Assembly: GCF_937616625.2 (NCBI RefSeq)
Contig: NC_065570.1
Coordinates: 49,653,665-49,717,664, forward strand
Length of the DNA: 64,000 nucleotides
DNA from: Mercurialis annua
Taxonomy: Eukaryota > Streptophyta > Magnoliopsida > Malpighiales > Euphorbiaceae
Direction of reading: 5' to 3'
Made by a program: the position numbers and the translations under genes. Each line of letters starts with the position of its first letter. Positions within the stretch are counted from its first letter, which is position 1. This document shows positions 1 to 12,681 of this stretch, one piece after another. Under the pieces are notes generated by a model. It was given only the letters and a program-made list of their open reading frames with translations, did no database searches and was not told the DNA's origin.

Positions 1-139
1 TCTGGTGTTGCCTGAAATCCGCACTGATACTTAGGTCAATAAGGGTTTTCTGGTAGGTAAATGAATGTATATGTATTTTGAGTCTAAATGATGATTACCC
101 CCTCAAGCACCGATAGGCCTCTATTTTTATGGTCCCTCA

Positions 140-2868
140 CACTAGAAAAAAAGAGATGTAAGGGGACCATAAAAATGGTCTTCTATTCTTAAAAAAATGG
201 TCCTCTAATGTTTTGGGGACAATAAAGTTGGTCCCCATACTTCGTCCCTATTGCCTCCATCCCCAATTCATTAGGGGACGAAAAGAGAAAAGTTGTCCCC
301 ATTCCAGGGAGGATTGTTGTCCCTAACTGTGGGGACGAAAGTCATCCCCTTATATAAGGACGACTTTCATCCCCATTGAGTAGGAACGACTTTCGTCCCC
401 ATTGAACACGGACGACTTTTGTCCCCATTGAATATGCGGACGACTTTGGTCCCCATTTAATAGGATGATTTTCGTTCATATTTAGTCGGACGAATTTCGG
501 TTTCCTTTTGATACAAACCATTTACATAAATTTAATAAAAACACAATAATGAAAACAATAATCCATTGATTTTAAAATTATGTCCAACATAAGAAAAGTA
601 CATTGCTGAGTTCAAAAAAGAAGAAGTACGTAGCTAAAAATTAATCCATTAAAACTTATTTAAAAAAAATTAAAAGTACTAAGATAATAATGTATACACA
701 ATGCAAAAAATAATATTAGCTTGCTGAGAAGTCTTCATGAAAATGAATGATATTCTTTTGCCTGATTACACATCGTCCTGTAAAGAAATTTAAAAATAAA
801 AATTAATAAAATTAAATTTAAAAGTGATACCTAATATGATCTAACAAAATGCAATTGTGTATTGCATTTAACCAATATATAATCATTGTGGGAATAATAT
901 TTGAAGAATTCAGCTGACAATTTTATAGAACAAAAAATTGAAAATGTTCTGTTCTACTTGGATAGTTCTATATCAAAATGAGGCAATAAATCTGAATAGG
1001 CCAAAATATACTGTAGCACGTAAAAGCTATGGGAAGAAAGACAAAGACATAAAGCATATTAAGACAACAAGAATCATCAATTAAGATTGAGTTTCAAATG
1101 TAAATTTTCTGAAACTAACATTATGAAGTTTTTTTAATAGCTCACCTTTAGATTCTGAGCTAGGAACCATCCCGAATCCACCATCATATGACCGAAATAG
1201 AGAGACTGTAAAATAATCTAAAACAAAAAAGATTAAAACTTACAAAATGAAAAATCAAACATACTTGGTATTTTAAGATGTCATCATTTGCATTCTCCTT
1301 GTCCATCTCACTCCAATTTTCCAACATATAATATATAGATGGCCGCTGATACATATTATTTGAGTCAAATGAATATATAAATTTAGCTTAGAGAACCTTA
1401 TTAAGGTACAAGATAGGTTTTTTTCTATCATTATTACTACCTACACAGTATATGAATCAAAAAATTCTCTCAATATGGATATGAATTTAATTGGAGAACA
1501 ATGATAAGAAGATAAGACATATACACAATGCATTAACCTAGAGAGTCTGTTAGTAACAACTCAAGTATGGAAAAGAATGAAAAGTCAGCTTCTAAGAAAT
1601 AATTAGAGTCCAAAGAAAAAAAAAAGCTTATCTGCCATCATGTTGCTGCAGGTTACTAATTGACTTAGAATTGAGAATTGGCAAATTATAGAAACCAAGC
1701 AATGGCACAATATGAGCTTGTCAAATGACTATGATTGTGAATTGAAACCTACAAGCATATCAAACTAGAGAAAATGATGAAAAGACATGAAGCTACAAGA
1801 ACAAACATAATTATAAAATAATAGCTCAACTATGCAATACCACATTACGAGTTGAAGGGAACCGAGAGGATGGAGAACCTTGAAATCGATAAAAGTATCC
1901 TTCAACAAAGAAAAAACTCATCATCAATTCTTTAGATTCAATATAAAGTGAATGATCAGTATATTGCTTTTAACCAATGTGTGAAAAGTTAAAGCAATCA
2001 AAATTGACACTAGAAAATACAGCTTGTAAGTTGTAACTAATAACTAACTGAAGCATAAACCAAAATTTAAAATAATTCAGTTACCAATAAAACATAAATA
2101 AAATAATAGATAGCGAACCCTTAAGAACTTTTTCAAAGCATTTTAATTTTAAAAAAGAATACAAAGCACAACTTTATATTCAAAAGACCCACACCTTGAA
2201 GAGTAGCACGAATGAGTACATTCCAACACTTCTGGAAGAAGTAAATTTCACGGAGAGGTATTGATTATGGGTTGTAATGATTATTCAGAAACTAATCAAG
2301 AATATTATAAAATAAAATCATTAAACGCAAATCAATGTGCTGCTAGTTCTATAATCAGTACTGCAATTACATTAAGTTTAATTCAAAAAAGAAACAATTC
2401 AAAGATCAATTATTTCGTGCCCTAATTTCACCGTGAAACCCCAAAAAAAAAAGGTAGAGAATTATTGCTAGTAGCACCACAATGTATCAGATATAAAATT
2501 AGAATCACACTAAATAAAAGCAAAAAAAAAAAAAAAAACTTACCCAGATGAATTCGAGTAGAACATTTAAGCTTGGGTGAATGAACTTTTAGAATCTCAT
2601 ACTTTTGTCTATTTAGCCGGCGCAAGAAAAGAAAAAGTCTGTGGCTTTTTTGCTAGGTTGAATGTGTTTTGTCTCCTATTCTACTTGAATTACTATTTCA
2701 TATAAAATCATAGGTAATTCACTATCTCCATCCCCAATAGTTGTATGATAAATGATTTGGAGACAACTTATCGATTAGTCCCCATTTTTATTGAGTTATA
2801 ACTTTTAGGGACCATTTAAATATTATGGTCCCTAAATTTTGTCTCCTTTGATCTTGTTTTTTGTAGTG
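140..2868. mobile_element. Non-autonomous CACTA (En/Spm) DNA transposon
   Basis: The element begins CACTAGAAAAAAAG and ends TTTTTTGTAGTG, so the ends are inverted copies of CACTA(C/G)AAAAAA. It is flanked by a perfect 3-bp target-site duplication TCA (137-139 and 2869-2871), the CACTA-superfamily length. Subterminal DNA at both ends is rich in GGGGACC/GGTCCCC-type motifs. No long reading frame or transposase similarity was seen inside, so it would depend on an element elsewhere for movement. The element is 2729 bp long and sits in an LTR-like sequence. The only ORF of note (2428-2625, -) is low complexity and not believed. Confidence 0.88.
357..500. repeat. Subterminal direct repeats of the CACTA element
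   Basis: Five to six degenerate copies of a roughly 28-bp unit built around GGACGACTTTCGTCCCCATT lie in tandem just inside the left end. Similar motifs in both orientations lie from about 240 to 350. In CACTA elements such subterminal arrays are binding sites for the TNPA-type protein; that function is inferred here from position and repetition. Confidence 0.7.
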
Positions 2869-2871
2869 TCA

Positions 2872-3767
2872 TGACCGGTTGTTTTCTGGGCAATCGTGGG
2901 TCTTGGCCACGATCTCTGGTTAGCATGAGGCCACGTTCTTCAACTATTCAGGATAGTGGGATAATGGAGATGACTTCATCGATCCGATACGTCGCCTATG
3001 GGGCGATGCACATGATAGTACTTAAGCGATGTCAATATGTTGACTTAGGGAGGACTAAGCTCAGGGCGGTATAAGATGTCACGGGCGACCTTAATTCAAT
3101 AGACGGAGCCTGGGGTTCGGACATTTCTATGCCGGTATCAGATACTTTAAAAATTTCTCTTAAAAATTTCATTGTTTTTGGATAAGAATTGAAGAAGATA
3201 TGGTTTTTACAATATTTTCAATGAATCTTGAACTAGAATTTAATAATTTCCAGCTTTGATCCAACATGCAATATACATTCGTGTTAATAAGTGTTCGAGG
3301 AGCGGGTTTCTATTTTTCTTGTCAAATGAAGAATTTGATGGAATAGTGGGGTTAGTGGGGGGTTTTAAATAGTGGTGGAAAAAGTCTACTTCAACTCAAA
3401 CATAATTACTCTTTTAATTCAAATCTTTACTTATCATCCAAATCAATCTAAATTAATTTCGTAATTAAACGAAACTTTTACGATTATTTCTTAAGTAATA
3501 ATTAATGGATTTTGGCATAATAAAAATTATTACGGGACCTTTATTTATTTTATTTTAATATTTCTTATTTCCAATCTTTAGTTATGATAATTCCGATCTA
3601 AATCGATAAAATTTCCGCTTTAACTTATCAAATACCGATAATAAAAATAGACGTTCCTTGGTTTAAATCTAAAATATTTTAATTTATTCTCGAACTCTTT
3701 AATTTAAACCATCACAAATTAGAAAACGTGACACTACTTAATAACCATAAAAATACAGGGTATTACA
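2872..3767 (+). repeat. Probable Ty3/gypsy-type LTR tail, interrupted by CACTA
   Basis: This stretch continues the sequence of 1-139 once the CACTA element 140-2868 is taken out. It has no conserved coding frame. It ends with GGGTATTACA at about 3758-3767, an ending often seen on plant Ty3/gypsy LTRs, and the part around 2990-3060 (GTCGCCTATGGGGCGAT) has the style of such LTRs. The other LTR end and any internal region lie outside the window or are lost, so the assignment is tentative. A short ATG-started frame at 2871-3074 is not believed to be a gene. Confidence 0.35.
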
Positions 3768-3989
3768 GAAGGGAACCCAAGCATAACCAAAATTTGAACG
3801 AGGCCATAAATTTCTAATAAGAAAATCATTAATAGTTTTCTTTTTAGATTCAGTTAACCCAATAAGAAATAAATTATATATTGTGACTAACTTTCAAACA
3901 AAAAAATTATTTCCTGCTATTCAACATACCGCCTCTACAATTTCAGCACTCAAAAGTAAGTGGCAAATACATAATAAAATAAAATAAAC

Positions 3990-5570
3990 CTCGTGGCAGT
4001 TAAGCCTAACCTCTTTACTAGTCGCCATACGTCTGGTTTGATAATTCCTTCAAAGTTGCTGCTTTGTCCCCTACTTTAAATAAGCCCAGATCATGTCCAA
4101 TCCTCCAAGTCTTGATAATTTCATCATCCGGGTTTGAAGTATTAATATCCTCCCTCGAGGCATTATATAATCTGTTCATATTTGATATGTTTCCATCAGA
4201 TATTGCAGTCACCACATCTACTTGGTTGGTTGAGCAAGAATGAATAAGACTCAAATGATCAATCTTTTTCACCCCCTTCCTTAGTGTAATAAAATGCCCT
4301 AAATTACTCTCTTTTTCTATCGTATGATGCTGCCCGTTATCCAAATGATCGTTTGGAATCACCTTTCCCTGTTCCTCATTGCTAAAGACCCGAAGATTGA
4401 CGGTCTTCTCAACTGATGAAACCAGATGGATGGACAAAAAATCCATTGACTGTTGCGAGTCACTATTGATTAAGCTCGCTGGTCCTTCAGTGTAACCCCT
4501 TGAAAGTGCGGCGTTAGCTTCACCTCACCTCATACCCACAATACAATTACTGAGCTCCGGTAAATGGACAAACCCTTTTATGGTACGTGCAATACTAACG
4601 CCATAATGCAAAAACTCATTAGCCAAGTTCGATGGAGACCTGTCATTCTCCAATTTTAAGAATGAAAGTTTTCCCTCCAAATGATGTTATTACATACAAC
4701 TTCATCAAAATCAATTGGCAAAGTTTATTCAGTAAAATAAATATAGATTGATTAATCACCATAATTCAACTCTACCGAGTGCTTGATAAAACTGCAAGGA
4801 CTTGAAATAAGAGCAAGCCCGAAGTCTAGACGATCTCTCACATTAACCTTAGGATGAAAAACGATAGATTCCCTAATAGAATTCTTGTTTTCCATAAAAA
4901 CCTCCTAGGACCACAACAAAACAGGCATCATTGATATTGTTACCCAAACCAAACATGTAAACCCTTGATTGAATTCTCATAAGAAAGAATGGAAGAAATC
5001 CTGCAATCTTGGCCAGATATATAACAGTAAATTTTCAGGCAATTTATTGAGGCAAAAGTAATAAGAAGCACATTTCTTCCCAACAAAGCAACCTTCTCTG
5101 CATAAATTTTCTAATCAGCAAGGAACCTCTTCGACTTCAGAAATAATGCTATATAGGAAACCCTAGCAATTATGGACCGCTGCACCCATTCGTTCTTAAC
5201 TGAGACCAGCTCGTTAGGGGGAGATATATGCAAATCATGCGTTATTAGGAGAGCCCTAGTTTGCAAACGGTCACCTGAAACCATATCCCTCGACGAAACC
5301 TTCTTATGTGATTGTTTGTTGTGAAACGATGGCAAAGACACAATCCTAGCTAGTTGTGTAACCGATATCTTTGCCATGGAAACAAAATTCCTTCTCTTAG
5401 GGAATTTTGAGAGAAAAGCTCTCATCCTGAATTTTCCTATAGAAACCATATTCAATTTTTTAATTCTCCAAGACATTGCCTTATTTGAATCCAGACGTAG
5501 AAATCCAAAACTAACGTTTCGTTTGGTTAGTTTTGTAGCCAAAAATCTCTACCATTCACACCATATCTAA
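3990..5570 (-). pseudogene. LINE ORF1 remnant (RRM plus DUF4283-like), decayed
   Basis: Two open stretches on the minus strand form one decayed LINE first ORF. The first (5111-5542) starts with an RRM-like piece: FGFLRLDSNKAM, then a segment ending in AFLSKFPKRR. The second part has EWVQRSI and, just past the ORF end, VALLGRNVLLITFAS, a pattern typical of the DUF4283 nucleic-acid-binding region of plant LINE ORF1. The last piece (4018-4446) holds IIKTWRIGHDLGLF, similar to the C-terminal end of these ORF1 proteins. Stops and frameshifts lie between. ORF1 proteins bind element RNA. No ORF2 follows downstream; an LTR-like tail (ending 3767) lies next to it. Confidence 0.6.
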
Positions 5571-5666
5571 TAAACACCTTTTCTAGGTTATGTTATCTCT
5601 AAATCTTCGAGAAGTTCTCGATGTAAATCACATTGCTTGTTTTTCCACAACATCTAAATTATTAAA

Positions 5667-5986
5667 GAGTTAATTCCATAAAAAGTCACGACCTTTACAT
5701 GAATTTTTATTTTAATCACGACTTTTAAAAATTATCATATAAACCCATGACCTTTCATTTTTTTTCAAATCTATCACCGACTATTTTTCCGGTGAATTTT
5801 ACTCTTTATTTTTTTTCAAATCTGCCGGATTATGGTGGTCACGTCATCAAAAATACACCAAAAATTGATTTAGTGATAAATTTGAAAAAAAAATGAAAGT
5901 TCGTGGTTCTATATGGCAACTTTTAAAAGTCGCGATTAAAACGAAAATTCGTGTAAAGATCGTCACTTTTTTTATGAAATTAACCC
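5667..5986. mobile_element. Mutator-type MITE (320 bp) with 9-bp TSD
   Basis: The ends are inverted repeats: GAGTTAATTCCATAAAAAG at the left, and the reverse complement of the right end reads GGGTTAATTTCATAAAAAAA. A perfect 9-bp target-site duplication ATTATTAAA flanks it (5658-5666 and 5987-5995). It has no coding capacity. Nine-base duplications are the hallmark of Mutator-like elements. It is related in sequence to the longer foldback at 44403-44695 (shared TCACGA(A/C)CTTTACA and TTTTAATCACG motifs). Confidence 0.88.
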
Positions 5987-5995
5987 ATTATTAAA

Positions 5996-6939
5996 TTACT
6001 GTTTCTTATACCTGACCTTACAGCAGACTCTTGTCGGGCTGAGATGGTGGCCGAAACATGGTGGCCTGAAGATTTAGGGTTAGGGTTGGGGGGGAGTTGG
6101 TGCCATCATGCGCCTTTTTATTTATTTTATTTAAATATAATGAAAAAAATTATAATCCTTATGAGTTAAGTTAAACATACCTTTGAATCATAGATCGTTA
6201 TATTTTTTGTGAGTTCAATTATAAAAAATGTCAATAACAATTTTTAAATTAATTCAATAATTAAAATTTATTAAAAAATTTAAATAAACTCATGAACCAA
6301 ATATTTTTATTTTGTTAAAAGCTAAAACTTCCATTAATAATAATGAAAATTAAAAATATGAACAGTTCCTCAACAAATTGAAAGAACTATTATAAGATGA
6401 TATTGAGAGCTGTTAATTCAGTTATCGAATAAGAATTTCTTTTCAACCATCAAAAGGTTACCCAAATATATATAGGTTCAAATATTTAAACTACGATTTT
6501 GAAACTGTTTAATTCTTAAATCTTCAAACTTTTCAAATCTCGTTTTCAATATAGATCCTAAAGTACGATCCGCTTGATCCATTAAATCTTAACTTTTCGG
6601 TCTTCATCTTCTATAAATCTCACAAAAATAGATCAAACACATCCTAAATTTTTTTTATCCAAACAGAAACGAAAATTCTAAATGGAGAGATTTGTTTAAT
6701 AAAAAAAATACCATAAAAATAAGTAATAATTTCGACGGAGATAAGATGATTTTTCGATTAAAATTGGAAATCATCATCTCCCACCCTTTAAAAGATTAAG
6801 ATCGAGGGAAAGGTTTTTAAAGAGAAGGAAAAATAAATTATAGAGAGAGAAGGGAGTAGCAAATTTTAGACTGAAAAGCTAACCAAATAATCTTTTTTCA
6901 AAAATAGAATTCATTGATGAAAAGTAATAATTAGAAAAG
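5996..6939. other. AT-rich intergenic DNA, one arm of a diverged direct repeat
   Basis: No gene is seen. From about 6530 to 6800 the sequence resembles 7490-7870 in the same orientation: a GATCCGCTTGATCCATTAAAT-like phrase, ACACATCC, and CCACCCTTTAAAAGAT appear in the same order in both. The MITE 6940-7318 lies between the two arms. Confidence 0.4.
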
Positions 6940-7318
6940 GCTTAATTACTTAAAAACCACCCACCTTATAATTTTTTTTTATTTATACCATGACCTAGGA
7001 AAATTTTCAATTGTACCCTGTTTTTAATTTTTATGTTTCATCTCTACTCTAATGAGTTGAATTGATCTATTTTTTTTTAAAAAAAAGTTCAAATTAGTCC
7101 TTCATTTTTAACCTATATTCTAATAAAACGTTAATGTTAATCATTTATGTATCTTGTTTTTAATATTTTCATCTTTAAATTAATTAAATTATCAAAAAAT
7201 TACTCTTGGGGTACAAACGAAACATAAAAATCGCAAATAGGTACAAATGAAAATTTTCCTAGGTCGTGGTATAAATGAAAAAAAGTTACAAGGTGAGTGG
7301 TTTTTAAGTAATTAGGCC
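6940..7318. mobile_element. Mutator-type MITE (379 bp), first copy of a family
   Basis: The terminal inverted repeats read GGCTTAATTACTTAAAAACC at the left and GGCCTAATTACTTAAAAACC (reverse complement) at the right. A perfect 9-bp target-site duplication ATTAGAAAA flanks it (6931-6939 and 7319-7327). It is non-coding. A second copy with the same ends lies at 45269-45650, and their internal sequences are also clearly alike (for example CCTAGGAAAATTTTCAATTG). Confidence 0.93.
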
Positions 7319-7327
7319 ATTAGAAAA

Positions 7328-8422
7328 TCATATAATAAAATTAACATATGATCTTTCAATTTTGATCTAAAATACTAACAAACAGACCAAGATACAAGTA
7401 AATATAAATCAAAATTAGGTAAATTTAGACATCGATTTCACATGAAACGGCCAAACGAGACTTGAGAGCGAAGTTCCGTTGGAGCGGGTCTTCGATTTGT
7501 CCTTCCGATTTAACAGGCAATCCGTTTGATCCGTTGAATTTTAGTATTTCCGATTTTCATTTTCGATGAAATTCTAAAAAGTTAGAACAACACACATCCA
7601 GAAATTTTAGATCTACAAAAAAAATTGACTATGAAATTTGAACAATCACTAGAGATTCTTGAGAGAGATAAGAAAACAAATCACAAAATTATAAGAACAT
7701 AAATTTTCAAGCAAAAATAAAAAACACTAAAATCCATAGAGAAAAAACTATCAAACGGGTAAATTTATTAAATTAAAATCTAAGTTTACAAAAAAATAAT
7801 TTTTTATGGGCGGAGAGAGAATGATTTCGGATTGACTTCGGAAAATCACCTTCTTCCACCCTTTAAAAGATGAAATAGAAAGAAAATTGTCTTGAAAGAA
7901 GGAAGAACCAAATATTTAAACCATATGAATAAATTATCATAAATAATTGCTTAACATAGATGTCGTTGTCTTTATGATTAGAACTTATAAAAATTCTGCA
8001 GTATATTTAGTTGTATCCAGTTCGAATTAGTCGGTATCAATATAAAAATCCAATACTGAATGATTAAATTAGAAAGAAACAAATTGGACTCCAACTTGTC
8101 AAATTAGGAATTTAAAGCAGCTAGCTATTAAAGAGTAAACTGAATTGAGTTATCATAAGTCAAGGTGCAACTATGAAAGATAAACAATTATAACCACCGA
8201 AAAGTCTATTGCATTAAAAAAGATGGAAGCCAAAATATAGATTTGGGTCTTCATCAATATTCATTACCACATATTATTGTTAATATAGATGAACTAATTT
8301 AAAAGTTTTATTGGCTTAGTACATATTTTTACTTCTCAATTCTTTTTATCCATATTTTTTTTATTTTTTAGTTTAATTTATTTGACATATCGATTTATAA
8401 TTTTTACCTACTTAACCATTAA
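7328..8422. other. AT-rich intergenic DNA
   Basis: No coding region is supported. The first half is the second arm of the diverged direct repeat described for 5996-6939; the rest (about 7930-8420) shows nothing recognisable. Confidence 0.4.
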
Positions 8423-9484
8423 TTTTTTTGAGATAAAAGATCGAACTTTAGTAATCAAATGAGGAATTAACAAGTTAGTTGACCGGAAAAGGAACAACAC
8501 CGTCAACAATACAATCTTAAACGATAAAAATACCCATTTGGCTAAAGCATGTGCAACTTGATTACACTATCTTCGGACATGCTGAAAATGCACCGAGCGG
8601 GTTCCAACTAACGAGAAACAATCTTATGCTATGAGCTGAATGGGATCAATGGCACCATCCGGATTGAGAATTCTACGGATAACGTCAGCAGCATCGGACT
8701 CGCACAACAGACTGCTCCTTGGAAGATTTTATACTGTCTGAAGACCGAAGAGGATGGCATGGGCTTCAACAGTTTCAGCGTCGGTTATTCCACGTAAAAT
8801 CAAAACTCACCATCTCACCACAACATCCGATGAGTTCCCGCAAAACCGCCGTTACTACTGATAAGTTGCTGTTAACAGAGATCAAGGACCGAGTTAAGGA
8901 GTAATGTGACGGAATAGCAAAAGGGGAGGTAGTCTTTTATTATCAAAGACGAGATTGTTTTGATCATTCTAGATGGTCCATAAGCTCAGAATAAGAAACT
9001 ACACCTCCTCCTCCTTCAATCCGTTAAACATCTGAGTAAGCCATTCAAATACGCTACTGCAAGGGAATCTGTCTACACGCAAGTTTAAAGGGGATAACAA
9101 CCACAAACCCCGAACCATCTCACATTCCTTCGGCGCATGAAACTGGGTTTCCTCAGCAGTACCACATCTTGAGCATAGTCTGGAGAAATTAGGAAATTTT
9201 GCATCCAGCTCTACATTACATGGCAGCGTCTCATGCAAAATTCTCTAAAGGGAATGTCGCACCTTCGGCTGGACTGAATATCGCGAAACGTTCGACCATA
9301 ATCCGCTGAAGTGAGTGTTTGACGACGTAGACGCTCTTACTCTATAATATTTTGCAAGCTTGGTAATACCCCGTTTTGACAGTATGCAATCATTTGCCAT
9401 TGGGGACCAAAAATCTCTTATCTAGAGGAAGCCTTCTGCTTATAGGGATCTTGATTATATTAGAGATATCAGCAGCGAGGAAAC
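8423..9484 (-). mobile_element. LINE ORF2 3' remnant (zinc-binding RT domain and RNase H)
   Basis: Read on the minus strand, the part next to the copia element (9400-9479) gives ADISNIIKIPISRRLPLDK and then HTVKTGYY, typical of the region between reverse transcriptase and the zinc-binding domain of plant LINEs. At 8999-9238 the translation contains LCSRCGTAEETQFHAPKEC and VRGLWLL, the zf-RVT cysteine/histidine cluster. RNase H-like sequence ending VAHALAKWVF follows towards 8520, and the element seems to end in a short A-run near 8421-8429. Stops and frame changes are frequent. The upstream part lies at 15360-15562, separated by the copia insertion. Confidence 0.72.
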
Positions 9485-10212
9485 TGTTGGAACTGTTTAT
9501 GAAATGGAACGAAATTACCAAACAATGTTTCTGGCTGAGTCGCGGACTAGGTCGCTCTCTTTAAGACATTTTGCGGCTCTGCCTCCGATGGTGCAAGCAG
9601 TCGTACGTACCACGTCGTCCCCAGGATAAAACAGCCGAACTCCGATGAATACTGCACTGTATTCAGCGGTCAATTACACCTTTCTTTCTATTGCTCAAGA
9701 ACTCCGTTTTTGTTTTTAAGAAAATAGCTGTTGTAAAAAAAATTATCCTTTCTGATGGGGAAGACAACAGTTTATAGCGATTAGAAAACTGAAACGGTAA
9801 AAAATAATAAATCAAAACGTTTTCCTTTATTAAATCAGAGAGTCAAAACGTGGGAGGAAAATCAGGGATTGTGTTTCATTCAAAAATAAAAACGTTACAA
9901 AAAGATTTCAGAAATAAAAAATTTATTAAGTGCTAAAACCGAACCGAACCTGACCTGACCTGACCTGACCAGGCCAGCCGGCCGACCGGACGGACGGCGC
10001 GCGCGTGTGTGGTAAATCGGGTAGGATGTAACTCCTAGCCCGTTCACAAAACTGGGTACCCCTTGGGGTCCAAACCCAAGTGTGAGAGATCAACATTATA
10101 AGCTTAATTAAATGAGCTCTCCTAAGCAATGTGGGATTTCCACAATACTCTCTTTACTCTCACTTAGCACTTTTCTTTTCCTTATCTTTTCAAATTCAAT
10201 TTTGTACCAACA
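9485..10212 (-). repeat. 3' LTR of the copia element (minus-strand orientation)
   Basis: This 728-bp LTR is nearly identical to 14649-15359. It holds about five GACCT/GACCTGACCT pentamer units at 9947-9970 and the same GC-rich GCGCGCGTGTGTGG run. Its internal neighbour on the minus strand is the polypurine tract. Confidence 0.93.
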
Positions 10213-10224
10213 ATCCCCCACTTT
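10213..10224 (-). other. Polypurine tract of the copia element
   Basis: On the minus strand the sequence AAAGTGGGGGAT sits directly before the TGTTGG start of the 3' LTR. This is the usual site and shape of the plus-strand primer of plant copia elements. Confidence 0.8.
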
Positions 10225-10728
10225 GAATTTTAAAAATAATTTCTCGAGCGATTTCTGATCCAGTAAGATTGCGCATAAGCAGAGGTATCTTTCGATTTGA
10301 ACCTTTGCGTAGTGTGTTAGATTCTGATTCAACAAGAGTGACTCGTAGTCTTGAACTCTATCTCGGACATCTAACCACACACAACCTTTTCTAAGAGTGT
10401 ATTCAAAAGCCCGTGCGTTTATGGCCATGCACGTCTATCCCAGTTTAGTGAACGCTCTAGAAATTTTGCCTCAAATTTCATAGAAAGCGGCCCCACTTTC
10501 ACATTCACAAAGGTGAAGCTATCAAGAGTACTCCCGTAGCTAGGTACTCCACTCCAAATGGAGTATAGACTTCATTAAGAGATTCTATTAACTCATCCTC
10601 TAATCGCTTCAGGAATCATGCCTCAATTTTGCATGTTCTGGCTCATATCATTCATAACTTGTTATTACCCATTGAACCTATTTCTTGGGATCTCCAGTCA
10701 GTTAGGTCGGGTTACCATTATGAATGAT

Positions 10729-12681
10729 TCATTCTATAGGCAATAGTCCCATTCCCTTGGAAGTTTTATGGACTTTCTCTCTAGCTAATCCTTTCGTCAA
10801 AGGATCTGCTAAGTTATCATCAGTGCGTACATGATCCACTCTAACAGCCCCTGTTGAGATAAATTCTCTAACAGTGATGTGCTTACGACGTATCTGTCGT
10901 TTCTTACCATTATAATAACGGTTCTCAATTTTTGCAATAGCCGCGGTACTATCGCAATGGATCAATACAGCTGGTATCGGTCTTTCCCATAAAGGAATCT
11001 CAGCTAGCAGGCTTCTTAGCCACCCTGCTTCTTCACTAGCAGCAGCTAGTGCTATCATTTCTGACTCCATCGTAGATTGAGCCAGAATCGTCTGTTTCTT
11101 TGACTTCCAAGAAACAGCTCCACCAGCTATACTAAAAATATAGCCGCTCGTTGCTTTGGAATCATCTGACAATGTATTCCAATCTGCATCACTGTACCCT
11201 TCAAGTACAGCAGGATGCTTCAAATAATGTAGTCCAAGATTCACTGTTCTTTTAAGGTATCTCATTACCCTTTCAATAGCATGCCAGTGCTCAATACTAG
11301 GTCTACTAGTAAACCTGCACAGTAATCCAACGACATATGCAATGTCGGGTCTAGTACAATCAGTGGCATACTGAAGGCTGCCAATGATACTCGCATATTC
11401 AGACTGTAGTACACTATCACCAGTGTTCTTAAAAAGTTTTACACTTGGATCATAAGGTGTACATGCAGGTTTACAGTCGAAGTAGTTATATTTCTTTAGA
11501 ATCTTCTCAACATAGTGAGATTGATCTAAAGAAATTCCTTTTTCAGATCTAGTTATTCTTATGCCAAGAATGACATTCGCTTCACCTAGATCTTTCATAT
11601 CAAAGTTGGCACCCAACATTGATTTCACAGCATTCACAACATGAATATTTGATCCAAAAATCAACAAGTCATCAACATATAAACATATGAAAGTACAAAG
11701 CTCATTCTCAGATTTATAATATATACATTTGTCACTTTCATTCACTTTAAAACCATTTGAGATGACAAGATTATCAAATTTCTCATGCCATTGATTAGGT
11801 GCCTGTTTTAGACCATATAAGAATTTGTCTAACTTGCACACTTTCTGTTCCTGTCCATGTATCACAAAACCTTCAGGTTGGTCCATGTAAATTTCTTCCT
11901 CCAATTCACCATTCAGAAAACCGGTCTTAACATCCATTTGGTGTACTACCAAATCATAAAGTGCAGCGATCGAAATCAGCACTCTAATGGATGTTATTCT
12001 AGTAACTGGTGAATAGGTATCAAAGAAATCAACGTTTTCACGTTGTCTATAACCCTTAGCCACTAGTCGAGCTTTATATTTATCAACTGTGCCATCAGGT
12101 TTCATTTTCTTTTTTAAAATCCACTTACAACCTATGGTCTTGCAACCGGGGGGTAAATCAGTCAAATGCCAAGTCTTATTGGACTCCAAAGATTCCATCT
12201 CATCATTTATGGCTTCTTGCCAAAGATCAGCATCTAAAGAAGTTAGAGCTTCCTGGAGGTTTGCAGGATCCTCCTCTAAAGAATAGACTTGGAAATCTGG
12301 ACCAAAGTCTTTCGAGATTTTAGCTCTTTTACTCCTTCTGATCTCTGGTTCTATATCATCTTTAATCTCATTATTCCTGACAACAGGAATGCTACTAGAT
12401 GATTCGCCCCCACTATTTCCTAATTTAAAAGGAAATTTCTGTTCATAAAAATCAGCATCCACGGATTCAATAACCACTCGTGCAGTCAAGTCATAAAATC
12501 TGTATGCCTTGCTATTGACCGCATACCCAATGAACACACATTCATAGGCTAAACAGCTCCATGTTCTCAAATAAGACACATTTGGTTGTCTTTTCTTTAA
12601 AATCTCATAAGGTGAAATTTTATTGTTCGATTTTGGTACTCTGTTTAGCACGTAGCAAACAGTCAATAATATTTCACCCCA
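10729..12681 (-). pseudogene. copia pol, second part: integrase tail, RT and RNase H
   Basis: In frame with the first part past the TAG. It starts with the integrase tail ([11 protein letters not shown]), and [20 protein letters not shown] looks shortened: roughly 20 codons normally found between these blocks in copia integrases are absent, without frame loss. The RVT_2 reverse transcriptase follows ([36 protein letters not shown], catalytic [11 protein letters not shown]), then RNase H ([43 protein letters not shown]). RT and RNase H appear intact as sequence, but the polyprotein cannot be made whole because of the upstream stops. Confidence 0.88.

Noticed and set aside
12089..12286. Plus-strand ORFs over the copia element (also 13747-14125 and 14540-14728)
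   Set aside because: They are shadows of the gag-pol frames on the other strand.
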